In this document: in pieces, positions 54,478 to 64,000 of the stretch
Position numbering within the stretch: the stretch's first letter is position 1
How the letters are laid out: every line of letters begins with the position of its first letter
Source: Dryocosmus kuriphilus
Lineage: Eukaryota > Arthropoda > Insecta > Hymenoptera > Cynipidae
DNA length: 64,000 bases
Direction: 5' to 3'
Assembly: GCA_038277395.1 (NCBI GenBank)
Contig: CM076194.1
Location: forward strand, 182,126,578-182,190,577
The notes under the pieces: generated by a model
The model's database searches: none
The model's input: only the letters and a program-made list of their open reading frames with translations
What the model was told of the DNA's origin: nothing
Position numbers and translations under genes: made by a program

Positions 54478-57332
54478 GAGGATCCCCCATAGTAGCCCTG
54501 GAGGCTCCCGAGTTCAGGAATCCAAGGTCCAGCCTCCTCGTAGACCCAGGATCGGACGTAAACCTGATGAAAATTAAAGCATTACGTCCAGAACTCACAT
54601 ATGAACCAGGAAAATCAGTATTACTAACCGGAATAACTTTAGACCCGGTAGAAACGATAGGAACAACCTTCGTCTCCCTGTTTGGCGTACCTGTCGAATT
54701 TCAAATTGTAAATAATCGTTTCCCAATCTCCCCAGACGGAATTCTGGGAAGACCTTACTTGCGACAAGAGCAGGCCCAAATTTCATTCAGACATAATGCT
54801 CTAGTTACAATTTCTGATCCAATAAATCCGATACCGTTTATAGACGAAGAATCCCAAAAAGCAAGGGACCTACTCAAACCTCAAATAAAACCTTTCAAAC
54901 GAATAATGACAATCAAAGCTAGAACTAGACAACCGGTAGCCATCGACGTCCTCAATCCAGAACTAGAGGAAGGATACCTGCCTAGAATAAATACCCCAGA
55001 AGGAGTATACCTCGGAGAAGCTGTTGTCTCCACGCATAAAGGGGTATGTCACGTTCTGGCAATAAATACCTTAGAAGAAGATATAGACCTAAAAATCCCT
55101 GCTCAAGAAATCCTACCATATGATTGTTATGAACCCCCTAACGAGGAATCTACAAATTCGGAATCCGAATTCCTTGTGAAGGATCTTACGAAGATATTAG
55201 GAAACAGGTACGAAGATCGTATCAAAAGGGTCAAAGAAAATCTCCGGATTTCACACTTGGAACAGAAGGAGATAAATTACGTCCTAAAATGGGCCGAAGA
55301 TTTCGCAGATATTTTTCATATCAACGGTGAAAAACTCAGTTCCACGCATTTGATTAGGCACAAAATCCCTACCAACGACAATGAGGTGATCATGAAAAAA
55401 CAATACCGGTACCCTCATGAGGCTGCCGAACAGGTTAACATCCAAATAAAGAAACAACACGACAGTGGCATAGTAGGAGATTCCAAATCTCCTTATAACT
55501 CTCCCATTTGGATCGTTCCAAAGAAACTGGATGCATCTGGAGAAAAGAAATGGAGAGTCGTCATCGACTTCAGGGCCCTTAACGAAAAGGTTATCGGTGA
55601 TGCATATCCCCTTCCCAATATCACAGATATCTTGGACCATTTGGGCAACGCTCAATACTTCTCTGTATTGGATCTAGCCAGCGGATTTCATCAGGTGGAA
55701 ACCCACCCCGACGATAGAATGAAGACTGCATTCTCCACCCCGAGAGGACATTTTGAATATCTGAGAATGCCCATGGGAATTAAGAATGCACCGGCTACTT
55801 TCCAGCGGCTGATGGACACAGTGTTAAAGGGGATGCACGGGCCCGAAGTATTTGTATATTTGGATGATATAGTAGTCCACTCCAAAGATCTAGAAGAACA
55901 CGACATCAAGATGCGTAGACTGCTGTACCGACTTCGAGCGGCAAATCTAAAGCTTCAACCCGACAAATGCGAATTTCTGAAAAGAGAAGTAGCATACCTG
56001 GGTCATATTATTAGCAAGGAGGGACTAAAACCCAACCCAGACAAAATTAAGACTATCCAGAACTTCCCTCGTCCAACCACGGTGCGAGCCATACGCCAAT
56101 TTTTAGGGTTATCCGGTTATTACCGGAGATTTATAAAAGATTATGCCAAGGTGGCCAAACCACTGTCCGAACTCCTCAAAAAGGATGTCAAATGGGAATG
56201 GACAGAACAACAAGAGCGAAGTTTTAAACAACTATGCGACTACCTTTGCAATGAACCAATCCTACAATATCCAGACTTTACTAAGACCTTCAAGCTAACC
56301 ACCGACGCTTCTGACTTTGCAGTTGGATCCATTTTGACTCAAGAAAAGGACGGCATCGATTTTCCTATAGCTTACTTTTCTAAAGTCATGAACCACTACC
56401 AAAGAAACTATCCCTCGGAAGAAAAGGAATGCCTAGCTATAGTTCTGTCTCTTGATAATTTTAGACCTTATCTATACGGGAAAGAATTTATATTAGCTTG
56501 CGACAATGAGCCTGTGCACTGGATGACTTATATAACTAACCCGGGAGCCAGACTCTTGCATTGGAGGCATAAATTTCGAGATTACCAATACCAGTTTGAA
56601 TATAAACAAGGGAAACTCAACCGAGGAGTAGAAGCACTGTCGACGAACCCTCCCAAAACAGAGGATTCTAGTGATTCCAATGTAAGTCCTCCTCAGGAAT
56701 GTCCCGAACAACCTAAGAAATCAGTAAGGTCATCCAAGGTGTTGGTCCTAACGCGCGCCGGAAAATCAAAGGATGATCCTAATAGGGACGACATGTTGTC
56801 AAACCCTTCCGGATCCGTGACGCAGCCTAACAAGGTTACCCAACGTGGTAAAGGAAAATCCGCTATCCCTAGAGTAACGACCCTTCAAGCCACCAAAACG
56901 CCATCAACCGAACCAGCTCCAAGACCCCGCGGACGTCCAAGGAAGAACCCTATCCGAGAAAACTCGGAAGTCGCCTGTGCACCTCAAAAAGAAATGGCGG
57001 CCGTAGACCTAGAAGAAAGCTCCATAGGAAAAAGGATACTAAGCCGAAGAAAATCCGCTACTACTACGGTGCCGAAAAAAGGATCCACGAGCGAATCGTC
57101 CTCTGACGATGAAAGCAGCGAATCTTCCGACACACCGGTATTTCGAAAAACACATAGTGTGTTACCTGAGTTGGAACCCGCACAATTCATCCCAAAGGAA
57201 GATGTACCAAGAGTGCCCCTCCAAAAGTTATGGGACCAAGCCCTTGGTTTCCTTCTCTACAGGACGCATATGTGGACGTATACATCGACGGCGCATGCCA
57301 ATATGGGACAGGCGAACCCAAAACAGGAATAG
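54282..57332 (+). CDS. Element 2 pol: protease, reverse transcriptase, Ty3-type RNase H and linker
   Basis: An open frame of 1016 codons replicates the element's RNA into DNA. The protease motif is LLVDPGSDVNLM (D88); the usual T or S after D is Pro, which may impair it. The ILGR block is at about 150. RT has YNSPIWIVPKK, VIDFRALNEK, LDLASGFHQV and the catalytic YLDD at 526-529. RNase H has TTDASDF (D675), EEKECLAIV and ACDNEP. The tail from about residue 790 is a Ser/Lys-rich linker with an AT-hook-like PRGRPRKNP near 885 and a Ser/Asp cluster. The frame ends at 57332, just past the start of the extra RNase H, which is in another frame, so a real break lies near 57240. Confidence 0.9.
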   Translation: MARIRQQTLGEYNASKISISNGEFKLPTDPSSRRGYGSHESIRASPKTRPVPGENYRVLRAGTEIGGSPIVALEAPEFRNPRSSLLVDPGSDVNLMKIKALRPELTYEPGKSVLLTGITLDPVETIGTTFVSLFGVPVEFQIVNNRFPISPDGILGRPYLRQEQAQISFRHNALVTISDPINPIPFIDEESQKARDLLKPQIKPFKRIMTIKARTRQPVAIDVLNPELEEGYLPRINTPEGVYLGEAVVSTHKGVCHVLAINTLEEDIDLKIPAQEILPYDCYEPPNEESTNSESEFLVKDLTKILGNRYEDRIKRVKENLRISHLEQKEINYVLKWAEDFADIFHINGEKLSSTHLIRHKIPTNDNEVIMKKQYRYPHEAAEQVNIQIKKQHDSGIVGDSKSPYNSPIWIVPKKLDASGEKKWRVVIDFRALNEKVIGDAYPLPNITDILDHLGNAQYFSVLDLASGFHQVETHPDDRMKTAFSTPRGHFEYLRMPMGIKNAPATFQRLMDTVLKGMHGPEVFVYLDDIVVHSKDLEEHDIKMRRLLYRLRAANLKLQPDKCEFLKREVAYLGHIISKEGLKPNPDKIKTIQNFPRPTTVRAIRQFLGLSGYYRRFIKDYAKVAKPLSELLKKDVKWEWTEQQERSFKQLCDYLCNEPILQYPDFTKTFKLTTDASDFAVGSILTQEKDGIDFPIAYFSKVMNHYQRNYPSEEKECLAIVLSLDNFRPYLYGKEFILACDNEPVHWMTYITNPGARLLHWRHKFRDYQYQFEYKQGKLNRGVEALSTNPPKTEDSSDSNVSPPQECPEQPKKSVRSSKVLVLTRAGKSKDDPNRDDMLSNPSGSVTQPNKVTQRGKGKSAIPRVTTLQATKTPSTEPAPRPRGRPRKNPIRENSEVACAPQKEMAAVDLEESSIGKRILSRRKSATTTVPKKGSTSESSSDDESSESSDTPVFRKTHSVLPELEPAQFIPKEDVPRVPLQKLWDQALGFLLYRTHMWTYTSTAHANMGQANPKQE

Positions 57333-58219
57333 GGGTATGGTTCGGGCCTAATCACCCTTTGAATGTCTCTCAGTCGGCCCCAGGCCGACAGACCAATAAC
57401 GCCGCTGAAATTGAAGCAGCAATAGTAGCCGCTCGAAAAGCTCAAGAAGCAGGAATTAAGAAGTTACGAATAAAAACAGATTCGAAATTTCTAATCAACA
57501 GCGCTACAGAATGGATCCCCAAATGGGAAGCCAATGACTGGAAAACATATGAGAATAAGCCAGTCAAAAATAGGATAGAATTCGAACGAATGAAAGCTGC
57601 CCTTGAACCCTTAGACGTGATCTGGGAACACGTGCCTGGACACCAAGGAGTTCCTGGCAATGAAATGGCAGATAAACTGGCTAGGGAAGGAATTGAAAAT
57701 CCTCCCACAACCACTCCTGAACCCGTTATCGTTGACGTTATCCAACCTGTCCTTGGTAGTGAAGAGGACAGTACAGATGTGGAAGCAGATCAAGAACCCC
57801 AAGTCCCAAAAGAACGTCTGAGGGAAGAACTTCAAAGATCTTTTTCTCAGTTCGATAAATCCATTCAAGCAAGAGAACTCAAGAGCTTTAATTTGGCCCA
57901 AGATTCCATGGGTTGGGACCATGAAGGAATGGACGCAAACTACAAGCCCTTATGCACGCACGTCTCGGAAGGAGAGGAAGATCAGGAATTACTTCAAGAT
58001 CTGGAGGCCCTCGATCCTTGCGGAGAATATGACGATGACGCATTTTCAGAAAGGGTACAAAGATTCTTACAACAATATGAGAAACAATTGGACCGAGAAA
58101 AGTATCAACAACCAGGGAATAAAAACACTCAACAACGAGAAATAGAAAAAGGGCCGCAGGAAAATGAACCCAAACTTCTCTTACCACCTTTTGCCGGAGA
58201 AAAAATTCTGGTGTGGTAA
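57230..58219 (+). CDS. Extra RNase H1-type domain in element 2 pol
   Basis: In frame numbering from 57230, residues 14-152 read as a cellular RNase H1 that cuts RNA in RNA:DNA hybrids. Signs are VYIDGACQYG (D20), the GRQTNNAAEIEA motif (E60), IKTDSKFL (D84), HVPGHQGVPG (H138) and NEMADKLAREG (D148). All four catalytic acids and the mobile histidine are present. Residues W95, W99 and W104-K105 match the basic protrusion of eukaryotic RNase H1, which Ty3-type RNase H lacks. After residue 155 an acidic linker follows and aligns with element 1 (SEGEEDQELLQDLEALDP). It lies between the standard RNase H and the integrase. It joins the upstream pol by a -1 frame change and ends at a frame break near 58205. 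Confidence 0.88.
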   Translation: MGPSPWFPSLQDAYVDVYIDGACQYGTGEPKTGIGVWFGPNHPLNVSQSAPGRQTNNAAEIEAAIVAARKAQEAGIKKLRIKTDSKFLINSATEWIPKWEANDWKTYENKPVKNRIEFERMKAALEPLDVIWEHVPGHQGVPGNEMADKLAREGIENPPTTTPEPVIVDVIQPVLGSEEDSTDVEADQEPQVPKERLREELQRSFSQFDKSIQARELKSFNLAQDSMGWDHEGMDANYKPLCTHVSEGEEDQELLQDLEALDPCGEYDDDAFSERVQRFLQQYEKQLDREKYQQPGNKNTQQREIEKGPQENEPKLLLPPFAGEKILVW

Positions 58220-60081
58220 GAAGAAGCACGGTTCGATTCAAGGACCTTCCTGAAGTTAATGCACTCACTGAGTCTCCTATTATTGGTAGGGCCACCACCT
58301 CCAAACCCTTGTCGTCCACTCCTGCTACTTCCATGCGACCCGAAGCCAGGTCTACTCCCTTTGTGAATACTAACGCGAAACTAACCCCTCTCCCGGACCC
58401 TGAGTCCTTGGAGAAGAAGACAGGAATAAAACCCAGACGATTAGAGACCTTTGGAGAACCTGTAAATATTTCTCAGCCGCAGTCCAGCTCTCTAATTGAT
58501 ATTTCAATGCCCTACATCGACGATTCTTCAACCTCGGAAGAATTACATCAAGACTCAAAACCAATTGAACCTAAGCCCATTAGTGTTTGTACAGATAAAC
58601 CTAATGTAATGCACCAATGGACAGAGCCCTTAACCTACAGAAAGGACAATTATGCCCATTTTATGTCTGGGGACTGTGAACCTACAAACGCTATCGCTAA
58701 GCTCCTAGTCGCTACAGAGCGTCTTGACATTCAAGATCTCTGGGAGTGTCGGCCAAAGAAAGGACAGGTCCTGGTCACTCCGCACGGTCGGCATAATACG
58801 TATACTGTTGTTATAAAACAACTACACTCGGACGCCGTCGACTGGAAGGATGTTATCACTGGACTAGAAAACCTCCGAAAAGCTTTAGAGCAAAAAAATC
58901 AAACAACTTGCAGGATGGCCAATTCAGGAGACTTATTAGGCCCCCTCCCCCAGAATAAAATGACGGAATTAATATCTAGCGTGTTTAAAAACAGTAATAT
59001 AGCCATCACTCTCTGTCACGGAAAAATCGAAATTCCCCCACCAGAAATTAGGGCAAAAATCATAGCTGAATATCACGGTAGTTTGATAGGCGGCCACAAA
59101 GGCGTTACGAAGACCTATCGCCGCATTAGAGAACGATACTCTTGGCCCGGTCTTCGGGACGAAATAAGCGAGTTTATCCGCGGATGTAAAAGCTGCCTCG
59201 AACAAAAAACTCGTACGGGCACGAACGCGAGAACCTATGCTTATTACGGATACACCTGTAGGGCCCTTCGACAAAGTATCTCTTGATACCGTGGGAAAAT
59301 TACCCACTACTCCGAATGGGAATCGCCACATCCTAACGATGCAAGATAACTTCAGTAAATATTGCATTGCGGTTCCCATCCCAGACGTAAAATCCACAAC
59401 AATTGCACATGCGGTAGCAACCGCCTTATTTTCGCAATATGGTGCACCAAGAAGCATCCTCACCGATAGAGGGGGAGGTTTTATTAGTAAATTAATGAAA
59501 CGCCTCGAAGGACTGTTTCAAGTAAAACAGCTAACAACATCCGGTTATCGTCCTCAAACAAACGGGGCTCTCGAAAGAAGCCACATTGTACTGACGGATT
59601 ATATCAAGCATTATGCCAACGACTACGACGATTGGGACCGGTTGCTCCCTTTCGCGATGTTTGCATATAATACATCAGTACATGAGGCGACCAATTTCAC
59701 ACCGTAACGAACTCGTCTTCGGTCGAATAGCCAGAACCCCAAGCTCATTCCCGCAAGGAATGGAACTAGAGACTTACGGATCCTATCTGCGCGATTTAAT
59801 AGTCCGAATATCCGAAATTCGAAAAATCGCGGGAAGAAACTTGATCAAGACGAAAATGCGCTCTAAGGAGCAATACGATCGCAAAGCTAAACCCTTGCAG
59901 GGAAAGGTAGGAGATCAAGTATATGCCCTGAAGGAAGTTAGGGACGGGAAGTTTGACAGTAGAGCTACCGGACCATACACTATAGTTGGATTCACTGAAT
60001 AAAAATAACGTGATCCTGGAAACCGAGCTCGGCGAGCGATTCTCGAAACACAAGGATAAACTTCTGATCGCACATTGCTAA
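58213..60081 (+). pseudogene. Element 2 integrase with frame breaks
   Basis: A Pro/Ser-rich linker leads to QVLVTPHGRHNTYTVVI. The HHCC zinc-binding domain follows (H in EYHG, GGHKGVTKTY, CKSCLEQK). The core has the acids of the DDE triad: VSLDTVGKL, ILTDRGGGF and NGALERSH. The frame changes at an A run near 59204-59209, again near 59701-59706 and again at an A run near 60001. The C-terminal part runs to a TAA at 60079-60081. Catalytic residues are all present, so defects are limited to single-base length changes. Confidence 0.87.
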
Positions 60082-60256
60082 CACCCAGGATCAAAAGGAA
60101 GAATCCCAAGACAGAATACATCTCTTTCAAGTAAAAGGAAAAACAATGATTATTATTAAAATCCTAAATTGCAATCAAGTGATGTATCCTGTCTCGGACT
60201 TCCTTCTATGTATTATCAAAAGACTCACGTTTGATCTTTTTAGGGGGAGGTCCAAT

Positions 60257-62407
60257 ATGATGTCCCGGCTTTGGCTCCTAATCCTGCCTTTCGCTCTGGC
60301 TTCTGAGGACTATAGTAGGACAACAACCAATGAAGGAAGTGGATACCGGATAACCCCGTTCCAGAACAGCATCGGGATATATTATGAGCACATAACACCT
60401 ATGAGACGGATAACGGGAACGTGGAGAATAGCAACATTCCTTCATGTGGACAAGTTACATGAAGCATTAAATGGCTACCTAGACCACTACACCAGCTTGT
60501 CCAAACAGTGCCCACCATTACTGGAATATGAATGCAGCCACGCCATCCAAGAATACCATCTAGATCCTAAAATCGATAACGCAAAAAAATACCAAGAGCG
60601 AATCGAAAGGGAAATGGTAGAACTTAGCCGTCACGTCGAAAAGGAATATCCACCGATGTTGCCCTCTGGAATGAGAATGAGACGAACTGCTCCAATGCTG
60701 GGATTCCTCGGAGGCATTATTGGACCTGTAGCTGGCCTCCTAACCTACGATGACGGACAACGTATCGAAGCTGAAATCGATGATTTAAATGTGGCCGCTG
60801 CCAACATCTCCCACCTGATGGGAAGGCAGACACATGTGCTGCGAGCTCAGCTGGACAATATGCACTCTAAGGGCCTGCAGCTGGAAAAAGAACAGGAAAC
60901 CATGAGAGGAAAGCTTGCACTGTTTACATATAAAACCAATCAAGTAAGCGATACCATACATACTTTAAACATAACGGAAACGCTACGAACCTTGTTGCAT
61001 TCACTGGAGATAGGCCTAGACGATTTCACACGATCTGCCATTGAATTGCTGAATGTAATCCACTATGCCAGAAGGAAGCAACTCTATCCATCCTATTTGA
61101 CTTCGGATCAATTGGAGCCAATATATAGGGACGTACAAGACCACACTAAGGACCTGGAGTTCCCCATCTCTGGACCAAAGGTTAGCATCGAGGAATTGGC
61201 GGCCATCGCCCAGGTTGTGGTAATCTGCAAAAATGGAATTATAAGAATTGTTCTGGATATACCATTGATAGACAGAACCGAATTTAACATATATCAATTA
61301 CACCCTTTACCGGTGGCCCAATTCAAAATCTTAAATAAAACAAGTCGGGCATACGTTCACTCCGAATACACTCATATCGCCATGGAAAATCTACAGAGAA
61401 CTTACATCTTGCTCGATCTAAACAAGAAAGAAATGTGTAAAACTCTCCGGGACATATACATCTGCAATATTAATCAACCCATCTATGAATCCGCTAAACG
61501 ACCATCATGCGAGAATCTATTGCTAATGCAACCAACCGTGGACAATCTAAAAATTTGTGATGTAAGAATAAGTTACCAGACTTCCTCTTTATGGACTCAC
61601 TTAGACTCTATGGGAGCGTGGCTGTATTCTCTCGTAACAGAAGTACCGGCAATAGTGAGTTGTCCAAGTCAAAAGGATACCGGTATACGATTATCTGGGA
61701 CAGGGCTTGCACAACTAGCCCCAGGATGCAACTTGAGAATGAACGAGGTCACTATACCCGGTTCTCCCTTAAGAAGAGGATCGACAGAGATGATCTATGA
61801 ACCGAAACTGTCCTTGGAGCTGGGTCAACTATCTTCGGTGATTTCCCAGATTGAAAACAAGAACTTCGAAGGCCTCAAAATCCACAAAGTCCCGACGTAC
61901 AAGGACGATGACTTCAAGAAAAATGATCAAACTTTGGATCAGTTGGAAAATCAGCTATACGATGAAAGCCTGAGACAACAAACGAAAACAAAACATGAAA
62001 TCCTAATACACGGGGCCTATGCGGGAATCGGACTGCTTTCAATTATGCTAATTATATTTTGTTGCCAATCAAAATTATTAGCATTGGCAATGACCATAGG
62101 AAGCTGCATTAGATTCAAACCACGGGCCAGGTTTAATCCCCGGAGAAAGGAACGACGAGCAGAAACCAGCGGAGGGTCATTACCACTAGCAGGCCTGAGA
62201 ATCTCCACCAATGACTCTGACCAATCTGGGGTAAACAAGAACGAATCCAATAGCCTCCAGTCACCAGCTGTCACTCCTAGAGGTCCACCATCGACTAGTG
62301 GGAAAGTTACTTCCCCAAAAGAAAAGGAAGACGCACCCACGAGTGTGCTATCTCCAGCAACGAAGAAGATCATCCAGCTTCCCATCCAGACCCTGCAACC
62401 TGTATGA
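60257..62407 (+). CDS. Element 2 envelope protein, full length, F-like fusion type
   Basis: This is a class I-like envelope expected to mediate membrane fusion at the cell surface. I prefer the ATG at 60257 to one 111 bases upstream because it begins a clear signal peptide (MMSRLWLLILPFALA) and sits 14 bases after an acceptor (TTGATCTTTTTAG, ending 60243); env of errantiviruses is made from spliced RNA. The furin-like RMRR then APMLGFLGGIIGPVAGLL (about residues 140-160) is the cleavage site and fusion peptide, followed by a heptad-rich helix with QTHVLRAQL. The ectodomain has paired Cys residues. A transmembrane stretch (YAGIGLLSIMLIIFCC) is near residue 590. The cytoplasmic tail of about 115 residues is long and Ser/Pro-rich. 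No stop or frameshift is visible. It aligns with the broken env of element 1. Confidence 0.88.
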   Translation: MMSRLWLLILPFALASEDYSRTTTNEGSGYRITPFQNSIGIYYEHITPMRRITGTWRIATFLHVDKLHEALNGYLDHYTSLSKQCPPLLEYECSHAIQEYHLDPKIDNAKKYQERIEREMVELSRHVEKEYPPMLPSGMRMRRTAPMLGFLGGIIGPVAGLLTYDDGQRIEAEIDDLNVAAANISHLMGRQTHVLRAQLDNMHSKGLQLEKEQETMRGKLALFTYKTNQVSDTIHTLNITETLRTLLHSLEIGLDDFTRSAIELLNVIHYARRKQLYPSYLTSDQLEPIYRDVQDHTKDLEFPISGPKVSIEELAAIAQVVVICKNGIIRIVLDIPLIDRTEFNIYQLHPLPVAQFKILNKTSRAYVHSEYTHIAMENLQRTYILLDLNKKEMCKTLRDIYICNINQPIYESAKRPSCENLLLMQPTVDNLKICDVRISYQTSSLWTHLDSMGAWLYSLVTEVPAIVSCPSQKDTGIRLSGTGLAQLAPGCNLRMNEVTIPGSPLRRGSTEMIYEPKLSLELGQLSSVISQIENKNFEGLKIHKVPTYKDDDFKKNDQTLDQLENQLYDESLRQQTKTKHEILIHGAYAGIGLLSIMLIIFCCQSKLLALAMTIGSCIRFKPRARFNPRRKERRAETSGGSLPLAGLRISTNDSDQSGVNKNESNSLQSPAVTPRGPPSTSGKVTSPKEKEDAPTSVLSPATKKIIQLPIQTLQPV

Positions 62408-62507
62408 AAGTGAGCCCATGGAGAACTTCACATCTTCAAAGATAAGCTACCTTGAAATTTTGTTTAGGAAACTTTCTCGCGAGATTGCAAAGATAGTTTC
62501 TTTTATC

Positions 62508-62528
62508 AAAAAAGAAAAAAAAAGGGGA
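62508..62528 (+). promoter_or_regulatory. Polypurine tract of element 2
   Basis: A run of A with a single G, ending in GGGGA, lies about 100 bases after the env stop. The 3' LTR should start directly after it. Confidence 0.55.
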
Positions 62529-62579
62529 CTTGTAATAATAATATACATATGCGTGTATATGTATGTACATATGCGTATG

Positions 62580-62650
<71 letters not shown>

Positions 62651-64000
62651 ATATAAATATATATAAGAGGGAGATAAATTATATAACAGAAGCATAATCA
62701 TAAAAGAATTACCCGATCAGTATGAGGAGAACTCGTAGTACCACACGGAGGGTGTATACTATCCCCCTCCACTCCTCACCCGCCAACGATGTAATAATCC
62801 CTAATACTCTCCTGCTTTCCGGCCAGGAGCAACAAACCACGCCGGAAAATTCACAGTCCGCCTATGAAAAATAAAAAAATTAAAATTCTTGAAAACTTAT
62901 AATATTTTGAAAAATACAATAATCAAAAGTTTTTGAAAATCAAAATTTTTTTTTCGAATAATGTTTTATTAACTCACCTTTTTTTTCTCCCTGTTTCTCC
63001 TCCGCTGAACGGTGATTCGTTAATTTCGAAAAAAAAAAAGGGGGGAAAGAAACTAAGTTGCGAACTCCATCAAGGTACTGTTCCTAGCAAATAGATCGTT
63101 ACACCTATTAACACCATGCACAGGTATGTGTTCATGTACGCACCTGTATGTATGTATTCATGTATGCGTGTGTGTGTATGCTCGGGTAAAGATGCTGGCC
63201 CTATAATTTTTTTTCTCCGGAGTTCTTATATTATTCACTTAATCGTAAAATTGTCAATGGAAATGCTCAAAATTAAAGTACATGTTGGACAAGGGAGAGA
63301 GATGCGAGAGAAATTGGAAGACAACACTTGGTCAAAAAGAGGTTAAGTTCCGGATTAAAAGTATAAATCTTTTATTAAAAATATTTCGAAAAAAAAAAAC
63401 TACAACATAATGTTTGAAAAAAAAAAAAAAAAAGAGAAAAAAAAAAAAAAAAATTTTTTTTTCCTTCCGTGTTTATCTCCCAATGAGCATCCAGGCCCGG
63501 GTAACATTCATCCTGGACTCGCGCTGTAATTAAGAAGGGAACAATTGGATAAATGATGAATCTAAGAAGGTAAAGAAAAAAAAAATATATGTAATAATAA
63601 ATAAGGGAAAAGGTTACTCACTAGCTCCCAGAAGCTCTCAATAGGGGGCCTTGGGCTCTCCCCAAAATTGTGGCACTGGACCCACACCAGATTGAACTCC
63701 GCCTTGCTGGCTCTAACCCCCGCTCTCGGAGGGAACCGAGGGAGACCGCGCTCCGGGCTAGAGAGAAATGTTCCGAGTTTATTTTTTATTACGATAATAA
63801 TAAAAATTCAGAATTTAGATAAATAATAAAAGTATAAAAAGAAAAGGAATTTTCGTGTCATACTTACACGACAGCTATAGATCCCCCAAGTAGAGGAACC
63901 CCGTACAAAAACTCTTCCCGGTTAAAATAACCGGAAGAACCCCGGCAGATGTAACCGGGATGTCGGTAGTCCCACTGGAGAAAAAGGAAGGGAGAGGGAT
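62529..64000. other. Presumed 3' LTR of element 2, truncated by the window end
   Basis: No coding sequence. A long TA repeat, poly-A and poly-T runs and GC-richer blocks near 62740-62850 and 63640-63760 are visible. I could not align it to the sequence left of 49061, so it may correspond to an early part of a long LTR, or the LTRs are not a pair. An alternative polypurine-like run (poly-A then GGGGGGAAAG) lies near 63030. Confidence 0.4.
62583..62665. repeat. TA microsatellite
   Basis: A dinucleotide run of TA, slightly interrupted at its right side, follows TATG/TATGTA words. Its length is probably unstable. Confidence 0.95.

Noticed and set aside
57240..57262. Splice acceptor (CTTCTCTACAG) feeding the extra RNase H
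   Set aside because: No matching donor that would keep pol in frame could be found; a frame break or assembly error is simpler.
62298..62701. Ile/Tyr-repeat ORFs on both strands
   Set aside because: They translate the TA microsatellite.
1..64000. tRNA or rRNA genes
   Set aside because: I found no cloverleaf with A and B boxes and no rRNA segment; the only tRNA-related sites are the two primer-binding sites.

Overview
This is eukaryotic, AT-rich and almost certainly insect DNA. It holds one large host gene in a repeat-rich setting, and two long endogenous errantivirus-like (Ty3/gypsy with envelope) elements fill most of the right half. The insect call rests on the baculovirus-F-like envelope ORFs, the hAT, MULE-type and piggyBac-type DNA transposon remains, and several non-LTR (LINE) families. 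One LINE has a zinc-knuckle RT C-terminus that I associate with ants and wasps, so Hymenoptera is my best but unproven guess.

Region 1-16 kb is a graveyard of minus-strand LINE fragments at about 0.9-1.2, 3.1-4.4, 4.7-5.6, 6.4-10.2, 10.6-10.8, 12.6-13.5 and 14.5-14.9 kb. A plus-strand MULE-type transposase relic lies at 13.7-14.4 kb. Two homologous segments (5560-6405 and 10812-11938) each carry a different terminal-inverted-repeat insertion, and each copy shows or approximates the empty site of the other.

Region 16-22 kb holds the one convincing host gene, an uninterrupted 1821-codon C2H2 zinc-finger protein on the plus strand (16488-21953) with about 14 finger-like motifs and several SUMO-consensus sites. 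Its 3' flank (22.1-27.1 kb) has four foldback/TIR elements in a row. One is a roughly 1.5 kb foldback whose left arm is interrupted by a 701-bp element with an exact TTAA duplication; the other arm preserves the empty site.

Region 28.6-45.6 kb is errantivirus-like element 1. It has repeat-rich regulatory DNA, a tRNA primer-binding site at 31460, a complete 4.1-kb hAT transposon nested in the leader (31610-35721, 8-bp target duplication), a broken gag, a pol with two nonsense codons, an integrase, an intact small ORF that reads as a double-stranded-RNA-binding domain protein (42671-43144), and a broken envelope gene.

Region 49-64 kb is element 2, a relative with the same primer-binding site. 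Its 4.2-kb leader contains three 425-bp tandem units and two groups of 39-bp units. All are built from RNA hairpins with a constant core and co-varying outer stems. Then come gag, pol, a second RNase H of cellular RNase H1 type between the Ty3-type RNase H and the integrase, and a full-length envelope ORF. Element 1 lacks the second RNase H and element 2 lacks the dsRNA-binding ORF, so these are two related retroelements with different accessory modules. I could not match either element's long terminal repeats by eye. The 3' LTR of element 2 probably runs past the window end.
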